Assembly (NCBI RefSeq): GCF_026151205.1
Contig: NC_087072.1
Span: 5,318,084 to 5,382,083 of the forward strand
Reading direction: 5' to 3'
From: Bolinopsis microptera
Taxonomy: Eukaryota > Ctenophora > Tentaculata > Lobata > Bolinopsidae
DNA length: 64,000 nucleotides
How positions within the stretch are numbered: the first letter of the stretch is position 1; the number at the start of each line of letters is the position of its first letter. The notes below the pieces were generated by a model that was given only the letters and a program-made list of their open reading frames with translations, was not told where the DNA came from and did no database searches. Positions 32,738 to 50,715 of this stretch are shown piece after piece. The position numbers were made by a program, and so were the translations under genes.

Positions 32738-34852
32738 TCTAAGAGGGCTGGTTTTGTAAATTAACATTGGTATGTTGTGTTAAGTAATCTGAGAGATGCT
32801 AAAATATATCCACATTCTCTAGGAAATTGGAAATATTCACGATTTAGTGTGTCAAGACCTTAGTATAATTCTCTTCGTTAAAGTTCATACTTATAAATAT
32901 AAGTTAAATTATCTATAAGCAAATTTAAATCAATCACACTATCAGAGTCAACAAATTAAATAAATCAGGTGCCAACTTTTTGTAATATCTATGAGTTTGC
33001 TTGGTGTTTGTGTAAGCCTAATACTGCCGAGCCTCACAGCTGTACAGACAGTTAAAGGATATATCAGATTTGGAAGAATGCCAAAAATAGCAGTTGAGCA
33101 GGTTATAGTAGGGCTTCTGTGCAACATGTACAGCTTGCAGTCTGCAGGCCGAGATTATAGTATTGAGAACTGTTACTGACTTCTTATACCTCTGCTTTTA
33201 AAATGTGATAGAACAGAAAACCTCGGGATGATATAGAAAGTGTATATTCCGTGGTGTATATATGGTACTGACCTAGGATCTGGTGTGGTAATCTTTTACT
33301 AGGATTAATTATACTAAGTGGCGGTTGAGAAAAATTAATAATTCCAAAAGAACCATATTGGTGAAAAAACGAAACGAAAGCATGGAAGGGCAATGACGTA
33401 ATACAAATTTAAATGTACAGTAGCAACATCATAAAAGAAAGAGGCCAGGCTAGTTACAAGTTACAACAAATATTACAGTTATTGGTTATACACATTACGC
33501 AAAACGACACACACGTACATCACATTCCTAGTCTTGTTCATCACATACAATACTCTCTAAGCAAACAAATAGTTCCTTGTGTGGATATTAACCAAGGTGC
33601 AGTTTACAGATAGGATGTCGAATGAATCAGATATCTTGATTCAATTGATGACCCTGACATGTATTTAATAAATCTAAATAACGAAAATATTCACATTGCG
33701 TATCTCAGTTAAGTTATAAATACTATACATGATACAGTTAAGGGGGGGGGGGGGGGGTTCACCCTGATTTTTTTGTGAAACTTGGTTTCGAGATAGCAGT
33801 TGACCAACAAACTAGGACCGGTGACCGAACTTTTGAGGGGGTCCGGCCACGTTACAGTGAGACAGAACGTTATTGTAAAGCTGCACATCGTTTACACTAT
33901 ATTTGGCATAGAAGCAAGCTCATATTAATATTATTATTATTAGGAATTAATACTTTAATGAACATGTATTTATGTTAATAGCCATGAGCGAGAACCAAGG
34001 TGAAATGGAGGTGTTATTAATTAGGGTTGGAATTCCATATTACCGTCAAGGATTAATTAACCATCTCGAATTTTTTAACAGTTTTCAACATTCAAGGTAG
34101 TTACGTTTTTCAAAAATATCCCGAAACCAAATCTTTTTCCAGAACAGTTTAAAAAACTTTATGTTCAGAGAAATAAAATGGAATTTTAAATCCATTTTGT
34201 ATTTTTTGACGGTTTTTAAAACCTTTAAGAATTCGAATCCTAAATTTTTCTTTGCACTTTGGGCAACATAATTATAAAGCTTAGCTGTGAAGTTTAAATA
34301 TTTACTCCCAGAAAACAACACGAACGGCTCTGCGGCAGAGCTAAGCCTCTGCCAGTCATCTCAATCATGTGGAAAAGTACATTTAAAAGTAAAACAGTAC
34401 ATTTAAAATATGATATATACTGCCGGAGTTTGATGAATTACGATACATTCGGTGATGTGCCATGCGGTCTTGTAACACTAACAGTGTCGTAAGTGTCGCT
34501 ACGTAACACTAACGAAACAAAACACAGTGAAAACACAAAGAGAAGATCAGAAACTCTGACGAAAGAAAGCACAAACGGCCACAATATTCTGCTGGCACAT
34601 ACAACATTGATATTGTAGCGATTCTAGTTCTAATAAGTAGTTAATTACAGTTGCTGGAAGTAGGGACATTAGCATGCACCGTGACCATCCAGTGAGTAGT
34701 CATGTTCACTATATAAACTTATGTATAGAGAAGTGTTCACTACGAGTACAATCTACACAGTACAAGCTATACATCATAAGGTTCTTAAACATAACACACT
34801 ACAGAACACAATGCTCGTACATAGAGGCACCTATACTGTGTGCTAATATCAT

Positions 34853-34921
34853 ACACTACGGTACACACTACACAGTATACACTACACAGTATACACTACA
34901 CAGTACACACTACACAGTATA
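34853..34921. repeat. Tandem repeat, about 16-bp CACTACACAGTATACA units
   Basis: Four to five imperfect units in a row, with looser related sequence upstream (34780-34850). Confidence 0.7.
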
Positions 34922-35589
34922 CACAGGAGCAAGGACTAAGTACAAGACGCTGAGAACAGGATAGCAATTACTTACCTAATTCACAAATAGCAGACAGTAT
35001 CCAGGGCAGTGTTAAGAGAGTCAGTGTGTACGGTGTAGCGCGTACGGTGTAGCGCGTACACTGTGTTTGTGTACATTGAGTACAGTTTGTTTATTTGCTT
35101 TTCCCTTTTAAGATTTACAATTTACATTGATTACTATCGAGAAAGACACTCGGTATGATGATGCGTGCTTATTTGAAGACCGTGTACTTGGGTCATTAGT
35201 ATTTCAATTAGCACTTTTATCTCCGAGTTGACTGTTACATCACCGATAATCAGTTGTTGCGTGTAGATACTAACGCTTTGCTTCTCTCAGAAGATTAAGA
35301 TACAAACACTTAAAAGTTTCAAGATCTATAACGTGCTTGAACTCTCTGACATTAACTTTACATAGCAGGACTTTCATGGACACAAATAAACAACACTTGT
35401 TCAAATCGTTGATTAAATCATCTAAATTTAATTCCATATCATACAAACGTTGAACAACTCTAGACTTAAAATCTAATTATTCAATATTCAAAATTGTCTG
35501 ACAATATATTCTTAAGATCCGGTCGCGGCTACCGGCTTGCTAATCCCACATTTACCGAGCTTAGATTCCACAAAGCCGAATAATGTATC

Positions 35590-35710
35590 AAATATGGCCC
35601 ACGCCCCACATTAGTCGAGTTGGTAGAATCCAGGATCTTACCAGAAATCTCGAGGTTAAATCGGGCTAACGAACAGTGTCTTAATGTGGGCATGAGGTGG
35701 CGTTCAATTA
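35590..35710 (+). mobile_element. Possible tRNA-related SINE or small fold-back element
   Basis: An A-box-like TAGTCGAGTTGG and a B-box-like GGTTAAATCGG are spaced about 40 bases apart, inside a CCCCACATTA/TAATGTGGG stem. The B box departs from consensus and no tRNA fold is convincing. Confidence 0.25.
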
Positions 35711-36386
35711 CACCACCAAAACTTTTTCAACCCTTTATATTTTTACTCTTTCCCTAGATTACCCGGTAAATGGAAGATTAACCTAATATTTAACTAGTTT
35801 ATCGAATAGCTTTTGGCGTTTCTCAATAATAAAAAGTTCAACTAAGCTGCTGATCTTGTTAATTCCAAGAATAACGAAACTAAAAGTAAATGATAATGGA
35901 TAAGTCACTAATCACTAATCGAATTATTAATCGCGGGTCCAAGGGTCATTATTTTAAGCAAAATTGTTAACTAAAACAAATGAGTTTTTCTGTCCATTCT
36001 TGAAATTTTGCATCGACAAATTTCTAATAAATTATACTCTACTTAAACAATACCAAAATAAAAAACATTAACCCAATTTTCAACATCATCAGAAAGAGGA
36101 CGAATTTCTCGTAATGAAACCCGCGCTGAAACATTATGGGAACAAATTCTATCAATCAAAAGAGTGTAAATAAAAACGAAAATATTCAAGAAACATATAA
36201 CAATATTAACCACGCAGAAGAAAGTTTGCCGTGTTTAACTGAAAGTTAGAATTTCCTATCTAACTTGCTATCCACATTCTGTAGCTTGACAAAAGCAAGC
36301 ACGTACAAATCTATCGACAAAGTCTGTTGAACTGAACGGGGTCCCCTATAAAAATTAGACAGAGCTGCAGTCAGAAAAAAGAAGGT

Positions 36387-41770
<5,384 letters not shown>

Positions 41771-43060
41771 TGCGGCCTATCCTTCATCTTCCATATCACT
41801 ACGGTTTACAGAATAATCATTTTACTGTACTGATATATAATTTGGTTCAGAAGCATCAGAAAATTCTAGTAGCTTTTATAAAATTAAAAATTAAAATATT
41901 TGAAGATTACAGTGTAATAGATTGGATATTTACCTTAGGTATCAGTGCAAGGCGAACATTTAAAATGTTTAACATTATTGAAGCCTCAAAGGAGGCCTCC
42001 ACCCTCAAATGTGAGTGTGGAAATTTAGGGTACATAGAATGAGAGATATCTAGTGAAGGCACGCAACATTATCACGTACTGTTTGTAAACTAATTACAAC
42101 ACTACAAATCTATTACATTTATTGAGAATTATGTAATGTAACGTGATGGAAATATTTTAAACGGGCATATCCTGTCCAAACCCAGGATGCACTACATGAA
42201 GAATTCGTTGTAACTTTGTTTGAAAAGCATTAATGCGTTCACTGCAACATAGCAGAGCTGTTGTTATTTGTGTTGTAAGAGTAAGAAAGTGATAAACTGA
42301 TGCATGTCAATTATTGCAGAATTTTAACGGCTCGCGCACTCGTCGTACAGAATTCGTGTGAAATTTTACTGCAAACCTCTGATTTACGATTTTAAATCAT
42401 CGTATCTCTAATATGTTTTTAACCCAACTCCACTCAGCTCTGATTTACAAAATTAGCACAGTTGTAATATAGTAGTTCCACGTAGAGTCTATTAATAGAT
42501 ATATATAATACCGGTATGGTACACTGTATATTGTATAATGTATATAAATTATAAATACAACAAACATCATTCTACATTGTCTAGTCGGTATGTGGAGAAA
42601 TATTCAAACTAATCCATGGAATTCAATAACGCGAATAAGACACAATATTGTAACGAAATAAATTATAATTATACACGATATGAAATAAATTATAAAAACC
42701 ATTGTTCTAATAAAAAAATTACAAACAGAACTTTGAACAAAAAGACCCTAGATATAAACCATAAACTCAATAATCTTTATTTTTTTGTTCTTTAGAAACA
42801 GACTCAAAATGAGTGTTAAACTTTTGGTAGCGAGATTAATAAAGGAAAATTGCCGCTACAACTACCATTAATTTTGAACAATTCCTAAAGTATGGCTTCA
42901 ATAGCACGAGGTGCTATTATTTGGTCTGAATATGGTCTTTGATTATAGGGTCTTGAACATATTATAGGGTATTGTAAATACTTGCATTTAATGCAACATA
43001 ATTAAAAGTTTGAGGCAATTCTAACATATATTATACGTTTCGACAATAAAATATTCCCAA
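41771..43060. other. VPS4 5' flank, no further gene seen
   Basis: Probable promoter of VPS4 next to 41770, then AT-rich sequence with no exon I can support. Confidence 0.4.
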
Positions 43061-43917
43061 ATATTCTCTGCTCTTCTGAATAGTTTCCTTTCTGATCTTC
43101 TTCTGCTTCTCTACTAACATGCTCGACCGCTTTCTCTTCACTGCTGCGACAGCTGGTCCCCTTCTCTGCAAATTGCTCTGTTTAGATATTCAACATTTAA
43201 GAATTCCAACACAATTAAAAATTGTCAGGGGTTCGGGACAAAACATGACATAAAGAAACTTTTAATATCATTAAAAGAGTATATTATATATTGATAATAC
43301 TAGCCAAAGTGTGTTCAGGCCCTCAAAGTGGGGGACACAATATTTTGGGTACAGTTTATCTAAATTATCTGTAAGTCATAACATGAGTTATCAGACGAGA
43401 ATCATATCACTCACTTATCAATCTTTCAATCTCTTCAGCTCGTTGCATGCAAGACATACAGGTCTAGGTAGGGTAGACCTGATGACTTCTTTAGATTTTA
43501 TACCCTCATACTAGAATAAGTAGGCGGCACCGTTCTGATATAATATCAGAGCCTTTGCAAAGTTTCCCGCTTTATCGTCTTCGCTTGCTCTCCTCAAAAG
43601 TTGAATAGCATTTGGCAGAGTACCCTCTTTCTTCGGGCCTCCTCTGACGTCAGGTTGATTATTACCTGGGCGATGAGAATCCAGTTTTACGATCAGAAAT
43701 AAATGTTGCCACTACCTTATCTTTCTCTCTAAATCGGTATGTAACCACGTATTCAACGAAATCAAGGTCAATTTTCCTGGCTTAAAAACAATATGAAAAT
43801 TAAGCGTATTTTTTTACCTGACTGCCCTGCTGTTGCAAGATATAGAAACTCTGAAGTCTGAAGAGGTATCGCCACTGATTTCATGTATTCTAACCAAGGG
43901 ATGGTTGATTTTGCCAT
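43060..43917 (-). pseudogene. Decayed MIT-domain gene beside VPS4
   Basis: Exon 1, 43917-43818, reads MAKSTIPWLEYMKSV and ends in phase 1 with donor GTAAAA. Exon 2 enters in phase 1 at 43665 and encodes an MIT-like helix (LPNAIQLLRRASEDDKAGN then ALILYQNGAAYLF), followed by an in-frame TAG. Homology continues past the stop (YEGIKSKEVIR, MQRAEEIERL), as in VPS4 residues 35-70. A third piece near 43190-43070 resembles the same helix again (KAVEHVSREAEEDQKGN). No AAA domain follows. The clean exon 1/2 junction shows it was once a spliced gene. It could be a VPS4 paralogue or another MIT protein now dying. Were the TAG bypassed or spliced around, a short MIT protein would be possible. Confidence 0.6.
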
Positions 43918-45492
43918 CACCTATTTTAAACAGGAGTTAAGTAAGGTGTTAAATTAGTGAATAAATGGTTTTTTATAAAAATTCGTTAGGAATAGCAGTT
44001 ATCCCTTTAAGTGAAAACTAGTCTAAAGACGACTAACATTTATATGTTTCAAGAACCACCCTCCAGGCTTTATGCTTTTATCATAAATTTTATGGAAACT
44101 TTCATACCCTTGGCCGGAGGACAGGAATATCTTTCGTTAGAAGTTGGAAAATAGCCGCGCTACGACTTACGAGTTATATATTAAACACTATAGTGCACAG
44201 ATTTAGAATTGGTGGTTTTTTAGAGATTGGTAAGCCAATAAAATACACATACAAATTAATCCAATCATTATCGGACCACATTTAATCGACTCTACGGTCA
44301 AAAATACGTTTAGATAAGTAGAGAGTTCCTACCGTATAAAATACGATGAGGTCCTCTATTATTATTATAATAATCAGGAATCTCAACCGCCAATTTTCTA
44401 AATTTGCACACTGTTACATTTTACCTGAGAATCTGTCGGTGCAAGATTCACACGATCCAATGTTAGGAGCTACGAGACGAGACAGTGCTGAGCAACTTAT
44501 TCACGACCTCCCATTGTTTCATATCTTCAAAATTATTTTAATGTTCGATATTTGAGACTTATTTATGATAATTTGCTTATTTAAAAAACATTGTCATTGC
44601 ATTAGATAACTTCAGGGAAAATTCTAACAGTACTATAACGAAATTTATTTAAACAAAGTCACTCATGGAATGCGATATTTACATTTCACAGGTTTACAAA
44701 TTCAACTATTCTGGTACATTCGATATGTACAGCACGACAATATTTCAAATTAATTCATCGAATTCGGTGAGGCAAATAAGACACAATATGTTACATAAAG
44801 AAATACATTATACATTGAACATTAAACATAACATATCATAAGAACTCGTAGCTGGAGATAAGAGATTGATCTGAAGAGAGATAACTAAGAAAGGGCAAGT
44901 GAGATCCGATCATGTGAAAAACTCTAGGACGAAATTTCGTAGTTTAAATTATTCCTAGTGACATGCAGGTAGATGTTAGCATTATATTCCGGCCTATTAG
45001 ATTAACTAGCTAAACATACGCAACTCCGATCCTGATTAAACTGAGGGTTACCTATAAGTTAATTTCAACAAATAAAGTTTAATTGATTGATATAATATCA
45101 TGTGATCGATTGTGTAACAGCCTCAGTGCAGCCGTTGTTACAGTTCAACAAACCAGGCCACCAAAAAAGATAATTTACGGTACCACCACAACATGACAAT
45201 GCCAGGCCGTCACAGGATAACACTTCCAAACTGCCATCACAGAATACCAAGTTGCTATAATACTGTAGCTACAGGATAGAGTGTTATACTGCCATCATAG
45301 GATTATAGCACTGTCAGGTTAATGGTGCGTGACCTGGGCAGGACTTTAATTTAATATTTTACAAAACATATGTTCTCCACGAGAAGGGGTTTGTGTTTAT
45401 GATACATTATGTGGGCCGGCCCGCCAAGTATGTACAGAGTGTTGCGCAGCGCTAACCGGCACTGCGCTGTGTTGCACTGGGCAGCACAAGTC
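43918..45492. other. Intergenic; probable 14-3-3 3' UTR at right end
   Basis: No coding exon recognised. The stretch just below 45493 is likely 3' UTR of the 14-3-3 gene; minus-strand AATAAA occurs near 44651-44646. Confidence 0.4.
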
Positions 45493-46777
45493 TCAGGAGT
45501 TCTCCTCCTCACCCTCAATGTCCTGAACTTGGGTGCTATCCTTCTCTCCCTCCCCAGGTGCAGTGTCGCTGGTCCAGAGCGTCAGATTGTCCCTCAATAG
45601 CTGCATAATCAGGGTGCTATCCTTGTACGACTCTTCTGACAGGGAATCTAGCTCTGCTATTGCTTCGTCGAAAGCTGCTTTTGCGAGCCGGCATGCGCGC
45701 TCTGGTGAGGCTAAGATTTCGTAGTAGAATACTGAGAAGTTAAGAGCTAGACCTAGACGGATTGGATGAGTTGTTGGTAGTTTTTCCGCGGAAGCATCAG
45801 TTGCTAGCTTGTATGACGCAAGTGATTTCTCCGCAGCGTCCTTCCTCTCCGTATTCGTCGTGAACTCAGCTAGATACCTATAGTAGTCACCCTGCATCTT
45901 ATAATAGAAGGTTTTAGACTCATCTGTCGAGGCATTCTTAATCAGGTACTCGGATAACACGTTAAGTATATCGTCACAAATCTTCTTCAACTCCTTTTCT
46001 ATTTCCACTCTGTACGCTGAGAGAAATAATCATTTTACAAAAGTTCACTAATATTTTCATATTCTAGACGAGCGTAAACACATGCATGCTGATAAGGTGG
46101 CCAGTTTTGTGGCCATAGTCAAAATACATTTCACATTTTTGAGAGTATGTTTTTCAAGAGTTGTGGCTGTAGTCAAAATATATTTCAAATTTTTTAGAGT
46201 ACGGCAAGTTTCATTTTGATCAATTAATATAATGGTAAAGCTCGACAACCGACAGATTTAATAAGTTATAGTTCTCCCTCAAAGCCTCAATGTCCAAAAT
46301 ACATGGAGAGGTCTAGTTCAGACTAAAATTTTTGTAGATAACTCAGTAACCTACCTGTTGTCACACCTCCTACATTTTTCTTAGCGTCCTCAGTCTCCTT
46401 ACTTTCCATAGTACTGATAATCCTCCATGAGGCTCTGAGAGCACCGATGACATTCTTGTATGCTACGGAGAGTAGATTCCTTTCTTCTACTGTTAACTCA
46501 TCACCAAGAGCTGCAACCTGCGATATGACTTATGACATGTCGCATAAGAATAAAATCAACATACATTGCATGGTATGATTCTATAATATAATAATTATGC
46601 AGTCATAACAAAATAACAATTTTTATTCGTAGAAAAAAAAAGTAGTGTATTATAGGGAAAAATATTCGTTTTAGTGCTAACCTCTTTCATGCTGGACACC
46701 ATATCATCATATCTTTCAGCTTGTTCAGCTAATTTAGCCATGTACACATGATCGTCTCTTGAAAACCCGTCAGTCAT
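45493..46777 (-). CDS. YWHAE: 14-3-3 protein, epsilon class (260 aa)
   Basis: Three exons: 46777-46682, 46517-46355 and 46016-45493. The protein is a dimeric cytosolic adaptor that binds phosphoserine/phosphothreonine motifs. Visible hallmarks: the N-terminal dimer helix ([20 protein letters not shown]), [10 protein letters not shown], the signature [16 protein letters not shown], the groove segment [20 protein letters not shown], and the C-terminal signature [20 protein letters not shown]. Residues such as [18 protein letters not shown] and the ending [12 protein letters not shown] agree best with the epsilon class. The loop after exon 2 ([18 protein letters not shown]) is divergent from vertebrate epsilon. 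Introns are phase 0 and phase 1, and the junctions restore family sequence exactly. Length is as expected (about 255). Confidence 0.95.
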
Positions 46778-47277
46778 CTTGACCCTACAAGAAGACTGTT
46801 CAGGTTAGAGATTACCGATTGAATTTTGGAATCTGACTTCAAAGTTTTCAGACGAAAAATAGTTAGTCAGGACTTTCGTTTGTCTTTTATTATTTATATC
46901 GAGAAAACACAAATATGAATTTTATTGATCTTCTTTAGATAATCTAGTCTAGACAGTTGAAGATTAGTTGAAAAAATAGAGATATCAGCTAATTTGTGAG
47001 TCAAATAAGCGAAATATCATAAAATACAATAACAAAATTAAAAAACATATAATACTCTGATAATATGTAATAACGATTGGGAATGGATCACGCTGAGCAG
47101 CTGAAATTAAATGAAGCCGAGCATTTAAGTATAGACATGTAAATGGGAGCTATATCAGCGACAAACTTAGATTCAAGATAAAGGAAGGTTTTAACTTCAA
47201 GATGGATGTGAACTCCAAAACAGGGATCTTTTAATAAATGCTCATTTAAAGTTATAATTGTTGCAAGGAACAAAGTT

Positions 47278-48207
47278 TCACTTGGCACCAGATATGTTAT
47301 CTAAATTTACTTTGGGTACAAAATCTGGAGGAAATAGTTTGTCCCTAGAAGGAAACATTGCCCTGAATGTCTGTTTTATTGTGGTTTCTGCCACTCCAGC
47401 CACATCACCAATTTCCTTTGCCGATTTGTCAACATCCATGGCAAGGCAGGTAAAATATATAGCAGCTGCAGCAACAGTTACTGGGACTTTTCCTGCCACT
47501 ATATCCAAATCAACAGCTTGCCTAGCAACATGAGTAGCAATATTTTGTGCTTTGTGTTCGAGCTCCAGATTTGAACAAAATCTTGACATGAAATCGCCAG
47601 TTTTTATAATTTCCACACTGGTATTTAGTGCCCTCAATATCAATTTAAAAGACTTTCCTATTTGCTTTTTGCTGACAGTACAAACAGCACAAATTTCTTT
47701 GAAAGTTCTTGTTGCCCCCTCTTGGTTGCAGGCAATATACAAACAGGCAGCACAATTTGCTTCTGTAGATCGACCTCTCAGTGCTTTAGTATCAGTCATA
47801 TTCTTAAATAAAGTGTTTGCTCTGTCAATTATAGCTTGAGATGCATTGAGTCTATTAGCCATCAATCTTATTTCTCCAAAGGCCTGAACAAGAGCTCTGT
47901 CATTTCCTGAAGATAAAATACGATTTGACAAGCGCTGCATCTCATAGTTGTTTCCTGTGGACAGTATAGATGTAGTAAGGTCGCCAGAAAGAAGAGGATT
48001 CTCTGCGGCTCCAACTCTGCTGGGATCGTCACCAGTGTCGTCTGCAAATGTTCTCCATTCTGAGCCAACATCGATAACCCTGTCACCAACCACAAGTCCA
48101 CATTCTGGGCAAACTGTGTCACCTGCCCTGTAATCCTCCACTAATGGAACATTTGGATGAGATGGACAAAACTGTCGTCCCCATGTTGATGTGTTCTTCC
48201 GTGACAT
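47278..48207 (-). CDS. GTF2B: Transcription initiation factor IIB, intronless (309 aa)
   Basis: TFIIB bridges TBP-bound promoter and RNA polymerase II in the nucleus. The frame opens with a zinc ribbon (C14, H17, C33, C36 within FCPSHP and TVCPECGLVVGDR). The B-reader/linker follows (VIDVGSEWRTF, DPSRVG, NPLL), then two cyclin-like folds (ACLYIACNQEG, RTFKEICAV, LILRALNTSV, GDFMSRFCSNL; then ATHVARQAVDLD, VTVAAAAIYFTC, KEIGDVAGVAETTIKQ). Length is close to human TFIIB (316). It is a single exon, unlike its intron-containing neighbours, so intron loss or an old retrocopy replacing the parent is possible. There is no poly-A remnant after the stop, and the frame is fully intact, so I take it as functional. 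Confidence 0.95.
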   Translation of the reverse strand: MSRKNTSTWGRQFCPSHPNVPLVEDYRAGDTVCPECGLVVGDRVIDVGSEWRTFADDTGDDPSRVGAAENPLLSGDLTTSILSTGNNYEMQRLSNRILSSGNDRALVQAFGEIRLMANRLNASQAIIDRANTLFKNMTDTKALRGRSTEANCAACLYIACNQEGATRTFKEICAVCTVSKKQIGKSFKLILRALNTSVEIIKTGDFMSRFCSNLELEHKAQNIATHVARQAVDLDIVAGKVPVTVAAAAIYFTCLAMDVDKSAKEIGDVAGVAETTIKQTFRAMFPSRDKLFPPDFVPKVNLDNISGAK

Positions 48208-49870
48208 TTTCTTAATAGGAAGATTGGCAATTATTACAAGTTAATTCATAACAGAAATATGCGACATTTTATGTATGTGGATACAATCATTATATGATTA
48301 GCAAATCTTGCAATCAGCGAATTTTGTCTAGCCACGGATTGTGACATCACAGAATTAGTTCAAGGATATGAAACATAATAGGCAATGAAGTATAAGTTAA
48401 GACAATTATTTGAAGCTGGGTTTCTCTGCTAACATACTGAACCAAGAGATCTGTGGCAAAATTTGATCCACCCAACTACTGGTTTATTTTGCTGGGATTT
48501 TAAGGATTTCTACAAAAATTGAATCAAGTAAAATGATATCAAAGTAACAGATATCAAGTAAAATGATCTATGATCAAATGATATCAAGTATGAGATTAGA
48601 TAGATTGGGAAAGAGGACCAAACCTATGGTCAATAAGCTTTTTTTAATCTTAAGGTCCCCAGTTACTGAGCCAAAATCCTGGCCAAAATTACAAATTGAC
48701 CGGAGCCAGGGTAAAAATCATGATCCCGGCCAGGCCGGGATCCTGGTCGGTTCCTGCAATGTACAGTGTATCTCATGACACCTTGGGTTACAGAGCCTGA
48801 GACACTACCCAGTTAATGATATATTAAGATGTGGACTGTGGAGTCGGGTTGTTTACAGTATGTTGACTTCTAGTTAGATACAATTCTTAATTACTCTCAA
48901 GTTTGTGATATTTTATCGTGAAGTCATGACAATATTCTGTGTTTGAACTGCCACATTGTTTGCACCGCCTAATTCGGGAGTCAGAACGCTGTGCTGAATA
49001 TTTGCATGTAGCATGATAGCATGTAGATTGATAGGATGAGACGTGTACACCTTAGGCGACTTTGAGCGATACATTCTAATTACAGATTGAAATATGAAGG
49101 AATCCTGCACGAACTGAGCAACATATCTCCTTTGTGTTCGACTTCATATCTCTGTTTGGGGCGGTACACATTTTTTCAAACTTCTTAAGATTTTCAAGAC
49201 AATCCTGGCAAGATTCATCCTTGTGTTTGGTCACATATATCTCATAATCCTTGATCGTAAGTGGCACCAAACCCTCAGAATTTGTAGTATGTATTATGAA
49301 CTAACTTAATGTGTAAATGTGTAATTTCAATCAAATCTGAATAAAATAATTAATCTTTGGAGATAGCTAGAGTGAGCTATGTTACAGTCCAGCTGTTCGA
49401 TTTCAGATGCATGGATCACAACAACAATTCTCTACAAGATGCACACTCTACTCTAAAGTATTACTCCTAAATACCTGCCTGCATCTAGGGGTGATTAGGG
49501 GAAATTATTTAGTCGTTACTAACTACTGATTGCCATGCAACTTCAGCGCAAAGCCGCATCTTAAAACTTGCAGTGCTGCACTTAAATGACAAACAATTAG
49601 TAACTGACTTTTCAAAAGAACACATTTTTACGTTGGATGAAAGAGATAATCAAGCGCAAGGGTGTTAAAAGTGGTCAAGTTCAAAGTTGAATCACATTTA
49701 CCCATAATGCAATGTTTGTATTAACTGACACGGGATAGATTTAAAATCTCTGTGTTGTGTATAAAATATTTAGTTATCATATTGGTACATTACAGATAGA
49801 AAGGTGGAAGGTTGTAATAATATATAATAGTGTAAAGTATGTTAAATATTAGGAAGCTACACATCAGGCC
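48208..49870. other. Intergenic, no gene supported
   Basis: TFIIB promoter side at 48208 onward. A GC-rich imperfect palindrome around GGCCAGGCCGGGATCC (48725-48745) is the only structure noted. A minus-strand frame at 49270-49076 with several cysteines has no recognisable domain or convincing splice context. Confidence 0.4.
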
Positions 49871-49874
49871 TTAA

Positions 49875-50715
49875 GGCCACAGGGGGGGGGGTCCGAGGTC
49901 AATTTTGAGATTTTGAGATATGTTGTAGAGCTCGATCTAAATTTTCAAATGCTTTTGTCCTTACCGAAAACAAAGTTTCCTATTTGAAGATATCGCGCGT
50001 TGAATTTTGAGGTTTACCTGTAATTCTATTGTAAATGAAAACTTTAAATGCAATTGTGTTCAAAATCTATCTTCTTTTTTAGTTTATGACTTAGAACCTT
50101 GTAACTTGGCAACAATGTTCTTAAAGGTATTTTGAGTTTTTGTTATGTAACGATTTATGATATCTTGCTCCAAAGCTGAGATATGAGGTTAACCATGAGT
50201 GAGAATTACAAAATTTACAAAATTTAAAATGGTTAACCTCATAAAAAGAGTTAGGAGCAAAATTACAACAATCGTTACATAACAAACTTTTAAATTTATG
50301 TCAGGAACATAAGTTCCAAATTTGAGGTGAAATGGATAAAAGCTCTAGGAGAAGATAGGTTTTTGAGGTGGTAAATAAATTGTTCAGGAGAGTCAAAAGA
50401 CCATGATTCTGAGAAAATATGTTAACCTTAATTTTCCAACAAATAAAGGACATATAATAGTTCTGTTCACATTGGATGGCCAATTGATACCCATTGATAA
50501 GTTTAACTTGTGATGAGAGCAACAAAATGTTAAGAACTGGTTATTTGTGAGGTTAACTGATTAAAAAGGCAATAGTTAACCTCTATTTTACGACAAACTA
50601 GGCGCTCTGGGGGGCTAAGGGTGGTGTGCAAGCGTCAGATAGTACGTGGTCTGCCAACTGGCAAAAAACTTTTTTTCGACCTCGGACCCCCCCCCCCCCC
50701 CCCCCCCCTGTGGCC
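49875..50715. mobile_element. TTAA-flanked fold-back element with poly-G termini (841 bp)
   Basis: Ends GGCCACAGGGGG... and ...CCCCCTGTGGCC are followed inward by TCCGAGGTC/GACCTCGGA, with TTAA on both sides (49871-49874 and 50716-50719). The right G/C run is over 20 long, the left about 11. Interior arms are also partly inverted (GTTATGTAACGAT near 50143 against ATCGTTACATAAC near 50270; GGTTAACC pairs). There is no transposase. TTAA fits a piggyBac-like non-autonomous element. Confidence 0.7.

Larger units (their letters stand above)
32738..36386. other. Intergenic region between DOMON gene 5' end and VPS4 3' end
   Basis: No coding exon recognised on either strand. It contains a poly-G run (33742-33757), a TACACTACACAGTA tandem repeat (34853-34921) and doubled GTACGGTGTAGCGC (35027-35055). 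The last few hundred bases before 36387 are probably VPS4 3' UTR. Confidence 0.45.

Noticed and set aside
47258-48133. Plus-strand frames opposite TFIIB
   Set aside because: Antisense shadows of a fully conserved gene.
49076-49270. 64-codon minus-strand frame with four Cys (DESCQDCLENL)
   Set aside because: Cysteine spacing fits no domain I know, and neither a signal peptide nor a partner exon was found.
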